DNA of 64,000 nucleotides from Coffea arabica (lineage: Eukaryota > Streptophyta > Magnoliopsida > Gentianales > Rubiaceae), in the NCBI RefSeq assembly GCF_036785885.1, contig NC_092312.1, positions 15,394,001 through 15,458,000 on the forward strand, read 5' to 3'. Shown here piece by piece: positions 54,097 to 64,000 of the stretch. Within the stretch, counting starts at the first letter, position 1; every line of letters starts with the position of its first letter. Both the position numbers and the translations under genes were made by a program. The notes under the pieces were generated by a model that saw only the letters and a list, made by a program, of their open reading frames with translations, was not told the DNA's origin and ran no database searches.

Positions 54097-56968
54097 TCAG
54101 TTGTACGTCTTAATGTGATTTCTTAAAAGTGGAGGTGGCTTCCTGATCTTTGTGGCTTGTTCGAAGTCGTATGCAATCTCTATCAGCTTTGCTTCCGATC
54201 CTTTTAGCCCGCCGAATGAAATGCCGTATGGGGTGCCATCAGTGTCATAACCTGCCGGAACATTTATTCCAGGGTATCCTCCGGCGGAGATAGCATAAAC
54301 GATATTGGGCGCAGGTGTCACCAAGGCATCCAATTTATAGTCCTTCATCAACTTCTCGAACCCAATTTTGGAAGCTCCAGTTAAATTATGCAGTAGTTCC
54401 CTTTCCACTCTGCCAATACCGTTGGTTTTCTCTGCTTCCTCAAAGTTATCTTGCCCGTACTCTTCAATCTTTTCCTAAAGCAGAATCCAGTAGTCCGAGA
54501 GTAATGTGTCTCTAACAAAAGGCTGTGGATACACTTGAGCCGGCCATTGCATTCTGGCCGAGTATATATAATTGAAAAGGTTATGTTGCTTACCAATTTT
54601 GTGTGCTTCTTGTTGAAGACTATTACATCAGCTAGGGATCGCACAGGAGAGGTGATCAACTGCTGTAGATAAGCATTCAGTGCCAGCTTGAATTCCACCC
54701 TCATGGCAGTGAATTGGTCATTGAACATTGAACTTACAATAGAGTCAAAGCTGGCTGTATCCGTAATGTCTACTAAGACTGCACCTCGTTGCCTTGTTTT
54801 AGTCAAAATTTCAGAATAATATGTCACAACTTTAATTGTATTGAAATGGGCTCCCCATATCTAGCCAAAACAAGATTTTCTATATATTCCCTGAATCATC
54901 CAAACCTCATGCTGAACGGTTAGTAATTATCAAGACTCTGTTCAAAGAACAAACTACGAAATTTGTGATAGCTAGTAATTTAGCTACTTTATTAGTGTAC
55001 AGATATGTTCACCTGCCAGAGAAATTTCAGTCATCTTTCCCTGGCAACCCACGGTAAGCTATCAATTAGGCATGTTAGAGTTTCAAAGTTTATGTGAGTG
55101 AACATACCTCAGAATGTGGAAGTGAGGTTCAAAAGCATTCAATTCTTCAGAGGAGTTGCTGAATCCCACAAAGGAGCACCGTAGAATCCCCAATCTCTTT
55201 CCCTCGAGTCCATCAGACTTGAGAAATTGCAAATAACCTCCACGAGGAATATACTTTGAAGCTTTTTTGGTTGCTACTGCATCATCAGGATCAAAACCAA
55301 CAATGGCATCAAGAACATACACTGCATCCGACACAGTCCTGCATATCGGCCTGCTCTCCCCCATAAAGGTATTGTTATGATTTTGCGACTACGTACTTTC
55401 ATTGTCATTTTCACGAAACAAAATTAAGGTTCATAGCTACGTAAAGATACTAATTTGAAGTTTATACTATATGGTAATAAGAGATCGTTGAAATAAAAGC
55501 AAATTAAGCATCTCTCATTAGTCATTACCCAACACTGTCCTGTCGAGGTGAAATAGGGACAACACCAGCTCGACTTGTGAGCCCTACAGTTGGTTTGATT
55601 CCCACCACCGAATTAACACTGGAAGGGCATAAAATGGATCCAGATGTTTCTGTGCCCAGTGTAACTGCAACCATGTTTGCTGCTACTGATGTTGCAGAAC
55701 CGGTGCTTGATCCACATGAAGTAGCATATTTATGATAAGGATTCTACACGGAATCAGAACCGTAATACAGGGTTATATATTGAAAAATTGGATATATGTC
55801 CAATGGATTACACCTAGCAAAACAAAAAAAAAGTACTCAATTTGTTTTGGTTCATCCTTTAATCACATATGAGAAAAGAGGCAGTCTAAATATTGCAACA
55901 TCCTTTCCCAATCACTAATGAGTACTGGCTTTTGTAATTGACCTGGAAAGCCTGCGTAAGGACTCAACTTTTGTCTCCCGAACTATATAATGGTTGAAAA
56001 CGCAAAACAAAGAAAAAAAAACTTCTGACCATGCACTCATGAAGGCCAAACAGGAAGGTTTGATGAGGATTATGGTTCAATCAGATTGTAAAAAGGTTGT
56101 GGATAAGATAAAGGAGCGTGGTACGTTGGGTCCAGTAATAGGAACAATAGTGGAGGATATTTGGAAGCTTAAGCAGAGTTTTAGTAAATGTCATCTTTCC
56201 TTTATTAAGAGAGGGAAGGTAGCTATGTTAGTCTCCATTTAGCAAAATTTGCTTTAAACTTTGATTAGTGAAGCGAGATTCCTTTCTTCTATGGTTAACT
56301 TGTTTAGTCAGAAATGATGATGGAGCAGTTGCTCCAACTTTGTGACCATTCTTCTGATGAAATAGAATCTGTGATATCGTGTGGTAAAAAGGAAAAAACT
56401 GTACTTTTTTGGGACAATTGTAAAACAAATGAACATATCAGCAACTCACCACACCTTGGCCACGTCTAGCATTCCAGCCATTAGGCACACCGGGTGACCT
56501 GTAAGCAGCCCACTCTGTCATGCTAGCCTTTCCTAATATGATTGCACCAGCCCTCCTTAGCTTCTTGACCACCCCTGCATCCTGAGGTACAACTGATCTT
56601 AGAAGTGCATAAGATCCAGCTGTTGTGTTAAGCTTGTCCTTGGTTGCAATGTTGTCCTTGAGCAGAATTGGGATACCAGCCAGTCCTGTCACGGAGCCTG
56701 GTTTCTTAGCTCTTCGATCCCGGTCTGCCTTGTCGGCCAAACAAAGAGCATCCGGATTCACTTCTATGACTGCATTAAGAACTGGATTTAGTCCTCGAAT
56801 CTGTTTGAGGTAGAATTCAACCAATTCCCGAGAAGTGAGTCTGCTATGGTCCAAGGCAATCCTAATATCACGCACAGCAGCTTCTCTGAAAGAGAATGGA
56901 CTCCCTTCAGCGTTATGACTGAGGCCAAAAATAGTAGCACTCACAAAAAGTAGTAGCGCGATATCCAT
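54097..56968 (-). CDS. Amidase-signature family protein (copy 1), five exons
   Basis: A putative amidase of the plant group annotated as 'amidase At4g34880-like', hydrolysing an amide of unknown identity. Exons in transcription order: 56450..56968, 55529..55743, 55108..55350, 54594..54792, 54097..54474. They join in frame to 517 residues (intron phases 0, 2, 2, 0). An N-terminal hydrophobic segment (ALLLFVSATIFGL) suggests secretion or ER entry. The catalytic triad is complete: Lys104 in LLKDN, cis-Ser185 in CGSSTGSA, nucleophile Ser209 in GTETSGSI. The intron-4 donor TTG|GTAAGC and the other sites are standard. Its downstream neighbour in reading direction is gene-free; its paralogue starts 588 bases upstream. 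Differences from copy 2 in the substrate-side stretch (NPYHKYATSCGSSTG versus NPYVQGGDPCGSSSG) may reflect altered specificity. A decayed RNase H fragment lies in intron 1. Confidence 0.93.
56027..56300 (+). pseudogene. RNase H-like (LINE-type) fragment in amidase intron 1
   Basis: On the plus strand, antisense to the host gene, it reads SDHALMKAKQEGLMRIMVQS, then DCKKVVDKIKERGT, IVEDIWKLKQSFSKCHLSFI and KR. This matches the second half of the plant RVT_3 RNase H-like domain ('EA-A---A---G---I-VESDC--VV--I' and '--C---F--R--N--AH-LAKFA'). A HLAKFALNF motif follows in another frame, so the fragment is frameshifted. It has no start and is clearly dead. It is independent of the remnant at 18.95-19.38 kb, which has a different sequence. 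Confidence 0.6.
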
Positions 56969-57050
56969 GTCAATTGCTATACTTTGATATCAAAGAAAGA
57001 AACTATTTGTCTCGCTTTTTATTTCTGGATATCTCGAGCTTAGCTACCAA

Positions 57051-57060
57051 TTATATAATA
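57051..57060 (-). promoter_or_regulatory. Probable TATA box of amidase copy 1
   Basis: TATTATATAA on the minus strand lies about 85 bases before the ATG at 56968, within the 587-base spacer between the two amidase genes. Confidence 0.5.
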
Positions 57061-57555
57061 ACCAAACCATGTACTGTTTCTCCATGTTGCAGTTCACTCG
57101 TATATCCAACCTCCATTATTGTTTGCTTGACCATGCTTCCCATAATAAAGACATTTCGTTCGACGACTTCAAAAAGCAAAGGCCGCCAATAAGTGAAGGG
57201 TTTCATTTACGACGAGACAAAATTGAAGAAATGGTGGATGCTAGTGGATATCTTCCACAAAGAACATGCTCCACTTGCTTTCGAATGGAAAAGCAAGATT
57301 AATGGGCTCGTGGCACTGTGTTTTTTACCTGTTATCCAGAACAATACTCCGCTCACAGAATTCAATCTTCTAGCAGAGAAGGGCAGCAATAGTATTTAAC
57401 GAACTCCGAATACACCACTTTCTCTTGCTTTTGCAATTAGTAATATTCCCGTCTATGTGAACATTAAGTTTTAGAAGAAATGAAATTCCATTTACTATTA
57501 CACTATTGAACCTCATAATCGCATGCCTGAGATCAAAGACGCAGTGGAAAGCATT
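57061..57555. other. Spacer between the two amidase genes
   Basis: It holds the promoter side of copy 1 and the 3'UTR of copy 2. No separate gene: short overlapping frames on both strands have no family features. Confidence 0.45.
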
Positions 57556-60500
57556 TCAAATAAATTCAACTGATCTGTAGATGGGGGGCCTGCGGATCAT
57601 GGTAGCTTCTTCAAAAGCAAAAGCTATCTCAATTAGCTTCGGCTCCATCCCTTTCAAACCAGCGAAAAGCATCCCAAACGGCATCCCATCTCTATCATAG
57701 CCGGCAGGCACAGTGATTCCAGGATACCCTCCAATTGCCAAAACTCTTGCTGCTGATGAACCTAATGTCACCACCGCATCTAAATCGTTCTCCAAAATCA
57801 ATTTCTCGAAGCCGTCTCCTGACAACTTTTCCATCAACTCTATTGCCTTCCTTTCTTGCTCACCAATCCCATTTGTGAAGTCCGCTACAATGAAAAAATC
57901 TTGACCATCAAAGTCACCAAAACTCTCCTGCAAAACCATGAGTTAATGAGAAATGTGTTAGTCTTCATTTGAGATGTTGCTGACCATTTAATCGTGTAAT
58001 ATGATGTCAATTTTAGACAACCAAAATACCAAATCCGGATTGTTTTTGTTGAATGCTATAATGTCACCCAACGACCGCACAGGGGATTCAGTCAGGCCTT
58101 GCAGATAATCGTTGAGGGAGAGCTTAAATTCAGCCAGCATTGCTACAGTCTCACCACTTTGAAATGGGTCTAAAATGACACCAATATTGGATATCTCCAA
58201 ATCATCAATAATAGTTGCACCTTGCTGGCTTCAATTTTTTCAGGTAGAAGAAATGAACATGTTAACTAAGTAAAAGCACTGGCCTATAACTAGTAGAATA
58301 TCACTTTTGTACCTTAATGTGCGCAAATGACTCTCAAGAATTGGAACCGCATTGGACCTATTCGAAAGGTTGACAAAGGGATTTCTTAGCACACCCAATT
58401 TCTTCCCTTTGAGCCCATCTTTGTTGAGGAATTGCTTATAGCCAGCAACAGGAATGAACTTCGTAGCTGCTTTTGTCGCTTCATGGTCTCTTGGATCAAA
58501 CCCCACAATTGCATCAAGCACGTAAACAGCATCAGAAACTGTTCTGCATATTGGGCTGCAATTGAGTACAAGAAGCAAGCATCAGCCTCAAAGCCAAAAG
58601 AGTCGGTACAAAAACATGCAGGCAGAAGTTTGCCGGAGCATTTATTCTGTATTTTCTCCAAATGCTATCTTTCAGTCTAAACATAAAAAAATATTGCAAA
58701 TCTTATGGTTATTCAGAAGCTATTTAACATAACCTCTCATGATCTTGTTTTTGTTCAGAAAACTTAATATCAATATCACATTTGACGACTGCCAACTATT
58801 AACTTGTTCCTTTCGAACAGTTACAAATGGTAGAGTGTTATATCATGCAATAACACATGAAAACGAGAAAGTAAATACCCAATTGTGTCCTGCCGGGGTG
58901 AAACAGGTATGACTCCAGCGCGGCTAGTTAGTCCAACAGTGGGTTTAAAGCCTACAACAGAGTTGGAATCAGCAGGGCAGAGGATAGACCCATCTGTTTC
59001 AGTGCCCAGTGAAACGGCCACCATATTTGCCGCTACTGATATTGCAGATCCACTGCTGGATCCACAAGGATCTCCCCCTTGCACATAAGGATTCTGCACA
59101 TCCCACAACATCACCAATTGATTTCGCACATAGAATGTTCAGGCACAGCTAGTAAGAATTTTTAGTTTTGTCTCTTTTCTTTTAGAAATGTGCTGATTTG
59201 TTTCTGACTTACAATAACAGTCATGTATGCAAGATATTACACCTGTGATCACAAGACGGAGGTTTCGATTGGCGTAACGGATCTTCTGTCCCGCATCCTG
59301 TGCCATTCTCTGTCCCATTTTTTATTATATTGCTATTTCTCATTCATAAACATCATGTTTTAATTCTTTTTTGCTTCCTTGAGATCCAATAACTATTAAT
59401 TGAGTAACACACAAAATTTAACAAACTCAAAAAATCAAATGCATAAAAAATAAGATTTTTTATGAATATTTTGCTGTATTTTTTAATTTTCTATTATATA
59501 TTGCTTTTTTGAAGCTGTTATATTTATTTTTTACTTAATTAATAGTTATTGGATCTTAAGGAAGCAAAAAGGAATTAAAACATGTTATTTATGTAGGAGA
59601 AATAGCAATATAATAAAAAGTGGGACAGAGAATGACACAGGGTGTGGGACAGAAGATCCGTTGCGATTCAATTGGCATTGAGGGCAGTGCAAGCAAAGTA
59701 TGAGAGCGTTTAAATAGAGAAGTCTGTAAAATGCAACTGGAAATATATTGGTCAAAAATGAAATCCAATAAATTTTTGAACCTTTCTTTAATGCTCATAA
59801 GTACTCCAGACCATTCTTTTCTTTAGAGAAACTAAAAGACTGCAGACTGTATGCCCTCAAATTTCTTTAGTTGCATTTAAATGTATAGAGCTGAATCAGA
59901 CATTAAAATTTAAACATACTGAACATTGGAATTAAATCACGAAACTGTTTGGTCTCACAACTATTACTAGTGTTAGAACTTAAGAAGCAAGTCAAACAAT
60001 GAAGTCAGAAAACAAACAGGAGCCAAAAAAAAAAAAACCACAAAACACAAAACAAAATACTATATACTAGTTGAAAAAACTAACCAGACCCTGGCCACTT
60101 CTAGCACACCAGCCACTGGGGAGCCTCGGGTCCCTAAGCTGGTACCACTCGCTCATGCTGGACTTGCCCAAAATGACGGCCCCGGCTTCCCTGAGGCGTT
60201 CCACCACCCCGGCATCTCGAGCCACCTTTGACCCCAACAGGGCATACGACCCAGCACTAGTATTGAGTTTATCATAAGTGTTGATGCTATCCTTGAGGAG
60301 CACAGGAATTCCATGCATATCACTCAACAAGGACGTCGAGTATGATGCATTGCAATTGATGCTGTCTCGAATACGATCAGCCTCGTCTGCTTGATCTCGA
60401 GCTTCCGGGTTCACTTCAATTACCCCGCGAAGCACCGGATTAAGGGTGTGGATCTGGTTTAAGTAGAAGTCAACCAGTTGTATTGAAGTGAGCTTTTTTG

Positions 60501-60684
60501 AGGCGAAGGCCCGCTGGATATCTGGGATGCTGGCTTCTTCAATCTTGAAATCCTCATCCTCCACAAACTGGGCTTGCCGATTGATGATATTGGTGCTGCT
60601 CAGACTAACGCAAATTCCTGTTGTTCCTAAAATACAGAATAAGATTAGCTTTAATGGCAGAGAAAATTGGCGTTTGGCGTCCAT
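57556..60684 (-). CDS. Amidase-signature family protein (copy 2), five exons
   Basis: Paralogue of copy 1. Exons in transcription order: 60085..60684, 58879..59093, 58313..58555, 58030..58228, 57556..57927. They give 542 residues. Exons 2, 3 and 4 have exactly the same lengths as in copy 1 (215, 243, 199 bases) and identical phases. A signal-anchor-like segment (LKLILFCILGTTGICVSL) precedes the amidase domain. The triad is complete: Lys131 in LLKDS, cis-Ser212 in CGSSSGSA, nucleophile Ser236 in GTETDGSI. The C-terminus has GGYPGITVPAGYDRDGMPFG and the usual KLIEIAFAFEEAT-IRRPP. The intron-3 acceptor TTGAAG|C is weak but is the only choice keeping SQQGATII in frame. Intron 1 (991 bases) hosts a complete Mutator-like MITE. 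Substrate unknown. Confidence 0.93.
59273..59666. mobile_element. Mutator-like MITE in amidase copy 2 intron 1
   Basis: A near-palindrome of 394 bp. The left arm starts CGTAACGGATCTTCTGTCCC and the right arm, read on the minus strand, CGCAACGGATCTTCTGTCCC. Arms extend over more than 100 bases through TTTTTTATTATATTGCTATT and CAATAACTATTAATT. Flanks TTCGATTGG (59264..59272) and TTCAATTGG (59667..59675) look like a 9-bp target duplication with one change. A one-armed relative sits in LAX3 intron 5. Confidence 0.85.
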
Positions 60685-60787
60685 TTGTTCTGTGAAGTTT
60701 TGAACGGGCTCAATTGTTGATGCTCTCTAAGCTATAAAAGTCCACTCTTTGCCAATGGCCAATGCTTCGATGTCATTTCATTAATGA

Positions 60788-61412
60788 GGAAATAGCCAAA
60801 TTCATCCCTAAACTTTTTCACTAATGTTAATTTAGTCTCTAACTTTTACTTCTGATCAATTTGATATGTAAACTTAATTTCTGAATCCAATTAAGATCTT
60901 ATGCAGCAACACCGCCATATAAAAATAATTTGACTCCTAATTTAATAATTAAATAGAAACATTCTGGAAATTTTAGTCGATCTCCTTTGCCCACCATCAA
61001 TCTCCATCGCCTCCTCCTCCTTTCAAAACCAAGGAAGAAGAAGAAGGGGATGAATGGCGTTTAATAGAGATTGATGGTGGAGAGAGGAGACAATTTAATG
61101 TTCTTAAAATGCTCTTGTTGAATTGTTAAATTAGGAGCAAATTGCTTCTAGACGGTGGTGCCGCCATAGAAGGTTTTAATTGGATCTGAGGCTTTGTTTG
61201 GACACTAAAGAAAAATTGCTACAATTTTCGTAAATATATTTTTCAATCATCTTTTCATCTCATGTATATTAAATCGATACAATAATTTTTCTACAAAAAA
61301 TGCAATTCAAAGAATGCCTTAGTTCACATATTAAATTGGTTAAAAATAAAAATTAGGGACTGTATCGATATTAGTGAAAAGATTTAGGGATTGAATTGGT
61401 CATTTTTCCTTT
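60788..61412. mobile_element. Foldback MITE, 'GGTCCCTAAA' family (copy 2), with a nested short MITE
   Basis: The left arm has CCAAATTCATCCCTAAACTT, then TTCACTAATG and TTTAGTCTCTAACTTTTA. The right arm, read on the minus strand, has CCAATTCAATCCCTAAATCT, TTCACTAATA and ACAGTCCCTAATTTTTA. The layout is as in 19791..20305. At about 61.19-61.32 kb it contains a diverged 'GCTTTGTTTGGA...GCAATTCAAAGAATGCC' element of the TTGTTTGGATTGCA family. Confidence 0.72.
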
Positions 61413-62559
61413 TATTAATTCTTGCAAATGGACTCGTGTCTGAATCTTGAGGAGATGTGGGTCTTATTTTATTTTTTTAATTAAACTACTTGATGTCATT
61501 GGAAAATTGGCTCCAATCAAGGACGACTGAAGTTGACGGTAACTGAGCGCAGAAGTTGTTTACTTTGACCTTCATAGGGAAAAAAAATTTCCGGGAAATG
61601 AAAGAAACAAACCTTCCTGTACACAACTTTTTGTTTGTGCAAAGAAACTGTACAGGCGCGTTTGGCAAGTGAATTTTTTAGGTGTTTATTTAAAATTTTA
61701 CTGTAATTTATTGTAAAAATTTTTTAAAAAATTTTTGAAGTATATTTTTTAAAAAAATTTTGAAAAATTTTTTGAAGTTACTGTAACTAAAGTTTTTAAA
61801 AAACTTATAGCAAACAAACTTGATAAAAAAACTTGTCAGCTTCCTGGCCAAGATAATTGAGTCGTTGAACTTGAAGCGACAAACAATCGTGCGCCCGAAA
61901 GACATTCGCAAACTTACCAGATAATTGTGGTTAAATGGTCCCCTTATTATTATTATTAAAAAAAATAGAGAAGAAATCTTCAATCGTAATATTATTTTGT
62001 GCTTCGGAGGCCCTACATCAATGCAATTAGTTAGTATATGTGTCATGCCGTTAGATTCATAAATAAAGATTATGTCCCATGTTGATTCAAGAGATGAAAA
62101 AAGAGAACTTAATATATATATATAAAGATTCAAGACTTAATAAGTCAAGTTTTTGAGTCAGAATTGGATTTCTAACTTACATATCGAACTTTTTCAAAAT
62201 GTTTCCCCCCTGACACATGCAACTGTAAGAGTTAAGATATAAAAGAATGAACCCATCTCATCTCATCTCATCTCTATCTCATGCAGGGAGCATTTAAGAA
62301 GCATGTAGCTTTAAGTCTGGCAATACGAAGCTGGCATAAATCACCAGCCCTTAAAAGTTAAAAGCTCAACTCATATTTGTAACTTTTAAAATAAAACCTG
62401 GAATTAATGATAAATACAAGCTGGAGCTTGCTACTATGGTATGAAAAAGTGCTACAAAATACGAGGAGGTGTAGAAATATAAGAGGAGGATCCAAAGTCC
62501 AACATTGAAAAATGGATACAGCAAAAGGAATGACTATTGATTGGAGTGGTAGTGATAAA
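61413..62559. other. Intergenic DNA with a decayed repeat
   Basis: No gene is recognised. At 61.65-61.83 kb, GCGTTTGGCAAGTGAA and TTATAGCAAACAAACTTGA bound an A/T-rich stretch with AAAATTTTT motifs in both orientations, probably another old foldback MITE. The 3'UTR of the Ole e 1 gene lies at the right end. Confidence 0.4.
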
Positions 62560-63900
62560 TCATGACTTGCAAGGAGAAAGCGTACAGGAAAGATGAGCGT
62601 TGCCCGAGTTGGCCCTCGTGAATTTGAGAGCAGTGCCTAAAACTTGCTCCGAAGAACCCGTCAACGCCCAATTCATATGTTCAATTACGGCCAGAGGATG
62701 GTAAGCAAACTGAATGCTGTTGTAGGAATTCAGAAGCGCAGCCGTCCCTTCTCTCAGCAGGGTCCTATAAGCTTCCCCTTTCCCTTGCAACCCTCTCCAC
62801 AGCGTCAAGTCCGTCCCATATCTCTGCGCAGCTATCAATCCGAACGCAACCGCCACCTTTGTGTCTGGTGTCACCACCTTCCAGTGGCATCTGTATTCTG
62901 CCATTATCCACTTTCTGCACAGGAGCTCTTGTAAATATGTGCCACAATAAGCATTATAATTCTACTAATCTTTATTGAAGACAATTAACAAAAATAACCC
63001 CCCAACCCCCCCCCCCCCCCCCAAAAAAAGAAATCAATCCCCCGTTTCTTTAAAAGAAAGAAAAAAAAAAGTTGGTATGGTCCTACATCCAAAACTCCCA
63101 TGGCTACAGTTTTAGCCATCGGGTATGAACTTACTGATACGGGCAAGCTGAAGCTTCCACAAATGGAATTGGCGGCAATGGAGTTGATCGTGCCACAGGC
63201 GGTGGTTGGGGAAATGAGGTTGCCGGAGGAGGTAATGCAGGGTTTACGGGTGCTGGTACGGGGGAGGTGGACCCGGGGCAGAAGGACATGGGTTGTGCAG
63301 GCTGAGAAATCAGGGGATCAACAACGTACATTTCCATATCGAACATGTTGAACATTAATCTGAGAGACTTGGGCGGACCAGCTGCTGCCCCGCAGCCTGA
63401 TGAACCTTGCCCGCCCGAAACTTGAGCATAGCAACCTCTCAAATCTGGTGTGCCATCGAACCTCATCGCGTAACCTCCTACCCAGTTCGTTGTTTCTTCT
63501 CTCCATGCTGCCAGTTGTCCGTTACTGCCAGGGCAGGCCATCGTTACCTTTATGCCTGCATTGAAAGAAAAAAAAAAGGGTGGTGAAATGAATACTCGTA
63601 GAGAGCATATTATCACATAACTGACAGCACAGATATAATGTGATCAAAATGTTAAAGCGAGGATTTAAAGTTCGCATTTTTACTGAACACCAGTCAATTT
63701 TGATAGAGGATTCTAACAAGAAAATGTACCGATAATTTACTCATCTTACCGTAAAGGGGATAATCGAAGAGGGATATTTGGCCATCTTTGCATTGGTCAC
63801 AGAAGACGGTGCCAGTTACCGTGGTATCTCCACTGGTGCCATGTATGACAGCAGCAGCAATCAGTAAAGCTGCAAAGCAGAGCTTGTCTGGCCAATCCAT
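62560..63900 (-). CDS. Secreted Ole e 1 / proline-rich protein with conserved C-terminal module, three exons
   Basis: A complete gene of 308 residues; exons 63750..63900, 63135..63555 and 62560..62914. Junctions G|GC (phase 1) and CA|A (phase 2) keep frame: the second donor is CA|GTAAGTTC and the third exon opens AAGTGGATAATGGCAG. A signal peptide (to about residue 24, ...VIHGTSG) leads into an Ole e 1-like domain (VTGTVFCDQCKDG, GIKVTMACPG, DLRGCYAQVSGG, GCGAAAGPPKSLRLMF). A Pro-rich extensin-like spacer follows (PVPAPVNPALPPPATSFPQP). The C-terminal module is KWIMAEYRCHWKVV, VAVAFGLIAAQRYGTDLTLW, LLREGTAALLNSYNS. The last part resembles plant proteins annotated 'pollen Ole e 1 allergen and extensin family' or protodermal-factor-like. 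Likely a cell-wall structural protein; its exact function is unknown. Confidence 0.88.
63006..63022. repeat. Poly(C) tract in intron 2 of the Ole e 1 gene
   Basis: Seventeen C in a row, within the 219-base intron. Confidence 0.85.
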
Positions 63901-63963
63901 GGAACTTGAGAACCTATTATTGTCTTTGGAGAGCAGTGGTAGCTACAAAGCGTAAAACTTGAG

Positions 63964-63971
63964 TATATATA
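63964..63971 (-). promoter_or_regulatory. Probable TATA box of the Ole e 1 gene
   Basis: TATATATA on the minus strand, about 65 bases before the ATG at 63900. A GT microsatellite lies just upstream at the window edge. Confidence 0.5.
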
Positions 63972-64000
63972 CTACTGTGTGTGTGTGTGTGCTGGTAACG

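Noticed and set aside
1-64000. CRISPR arrays, intact retroelements with paired long terminal repeats, rRNA genes
   Set aside because: No regularly spaced direct repeats, no paired long terminal repeats with recognisable retroviral-type domains, and no rRNA sequence were seen. The tandem repeat at 25.1-25.3 kb is diverged and lacks unique spacers.

Overview
The window is nuclear DNA of a flowering plant, almost certainly a eudicot. Genes are intron-split with GT-AG (one GC-AG) junctions, the protein families are plant-specific (AUX1/LAX auxin carrier, TOC120/132 import receptor, dirigent, thaumatin-like, Ole e 1), intergenic DNA is AT-rich, and small DNA transposons are dense. The species cannot be named from the sequence alone.

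Layout from left to right. A thaumatin-like protein gene lies on the minus strand (4.8-5.7 kb), with an unidentified possible terminal exon below it (3.2-3.4 kb). From 5.8 to 14 kb there is no convincing gene, but there is a clean hAT-type MITE with an 8-bp target duplication. An eight-exon LAX3-type auxin influx carrier follows (14.1-17.8 kb, plus), then MITEs and a decayed RNase H remnant, then a cold-shock-domain/zinc-knuckle RNA-binding gene (21.5-22.1 kb, minus). The stretch from 22.3 to 33.7 kb is a graveyard of nested TIR elements, a SINE-like insertion and a diverged plastid psaB fragment. A single-coding-exon TOC120/TOC132-type GTPase receptor gene with a 5'UTR intron occupies 33.7-37.9 kb (plus).

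The right third holds two minus-strand gene families. Two dirigent genes (41.1-41.7 and 49.6-50.2 kb) are separated by about 7.8 kb, most of it one Helitron with a second Helitron inserted inside it in the opposite orientation. The outer Helitron begins only about 120 bp upstream of the first dirigent start codon. A third Helitron (51.1-52.8 kb) keeps two exon-like pieces of an RPA1-type OB-fold gene. Two head-to-tail amidase genes (54.1-57.0 and 57.6-60.7 kb) have five exons each, identical intron positions and complete Lys-Ser-Ser triads. At the right edge lies a complete three-exon secreted protein with an Ole e 1 domain, a proline-rich spacer and a conserved C-terminal module (62.6-63.9 kb).

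Several genes act in or on the cell wall and apoplast (thaumatin-like, dirigents, Ole e 1/extensin-like). I see no sign that they form a regulated cluster. The local tandem pairs (dirigent, amidase) are the main gene-level structure, and the nested transposons are the main source of novelty. No tRNA or rRNA gene, CRISPR array or intact retroelement was recognised.
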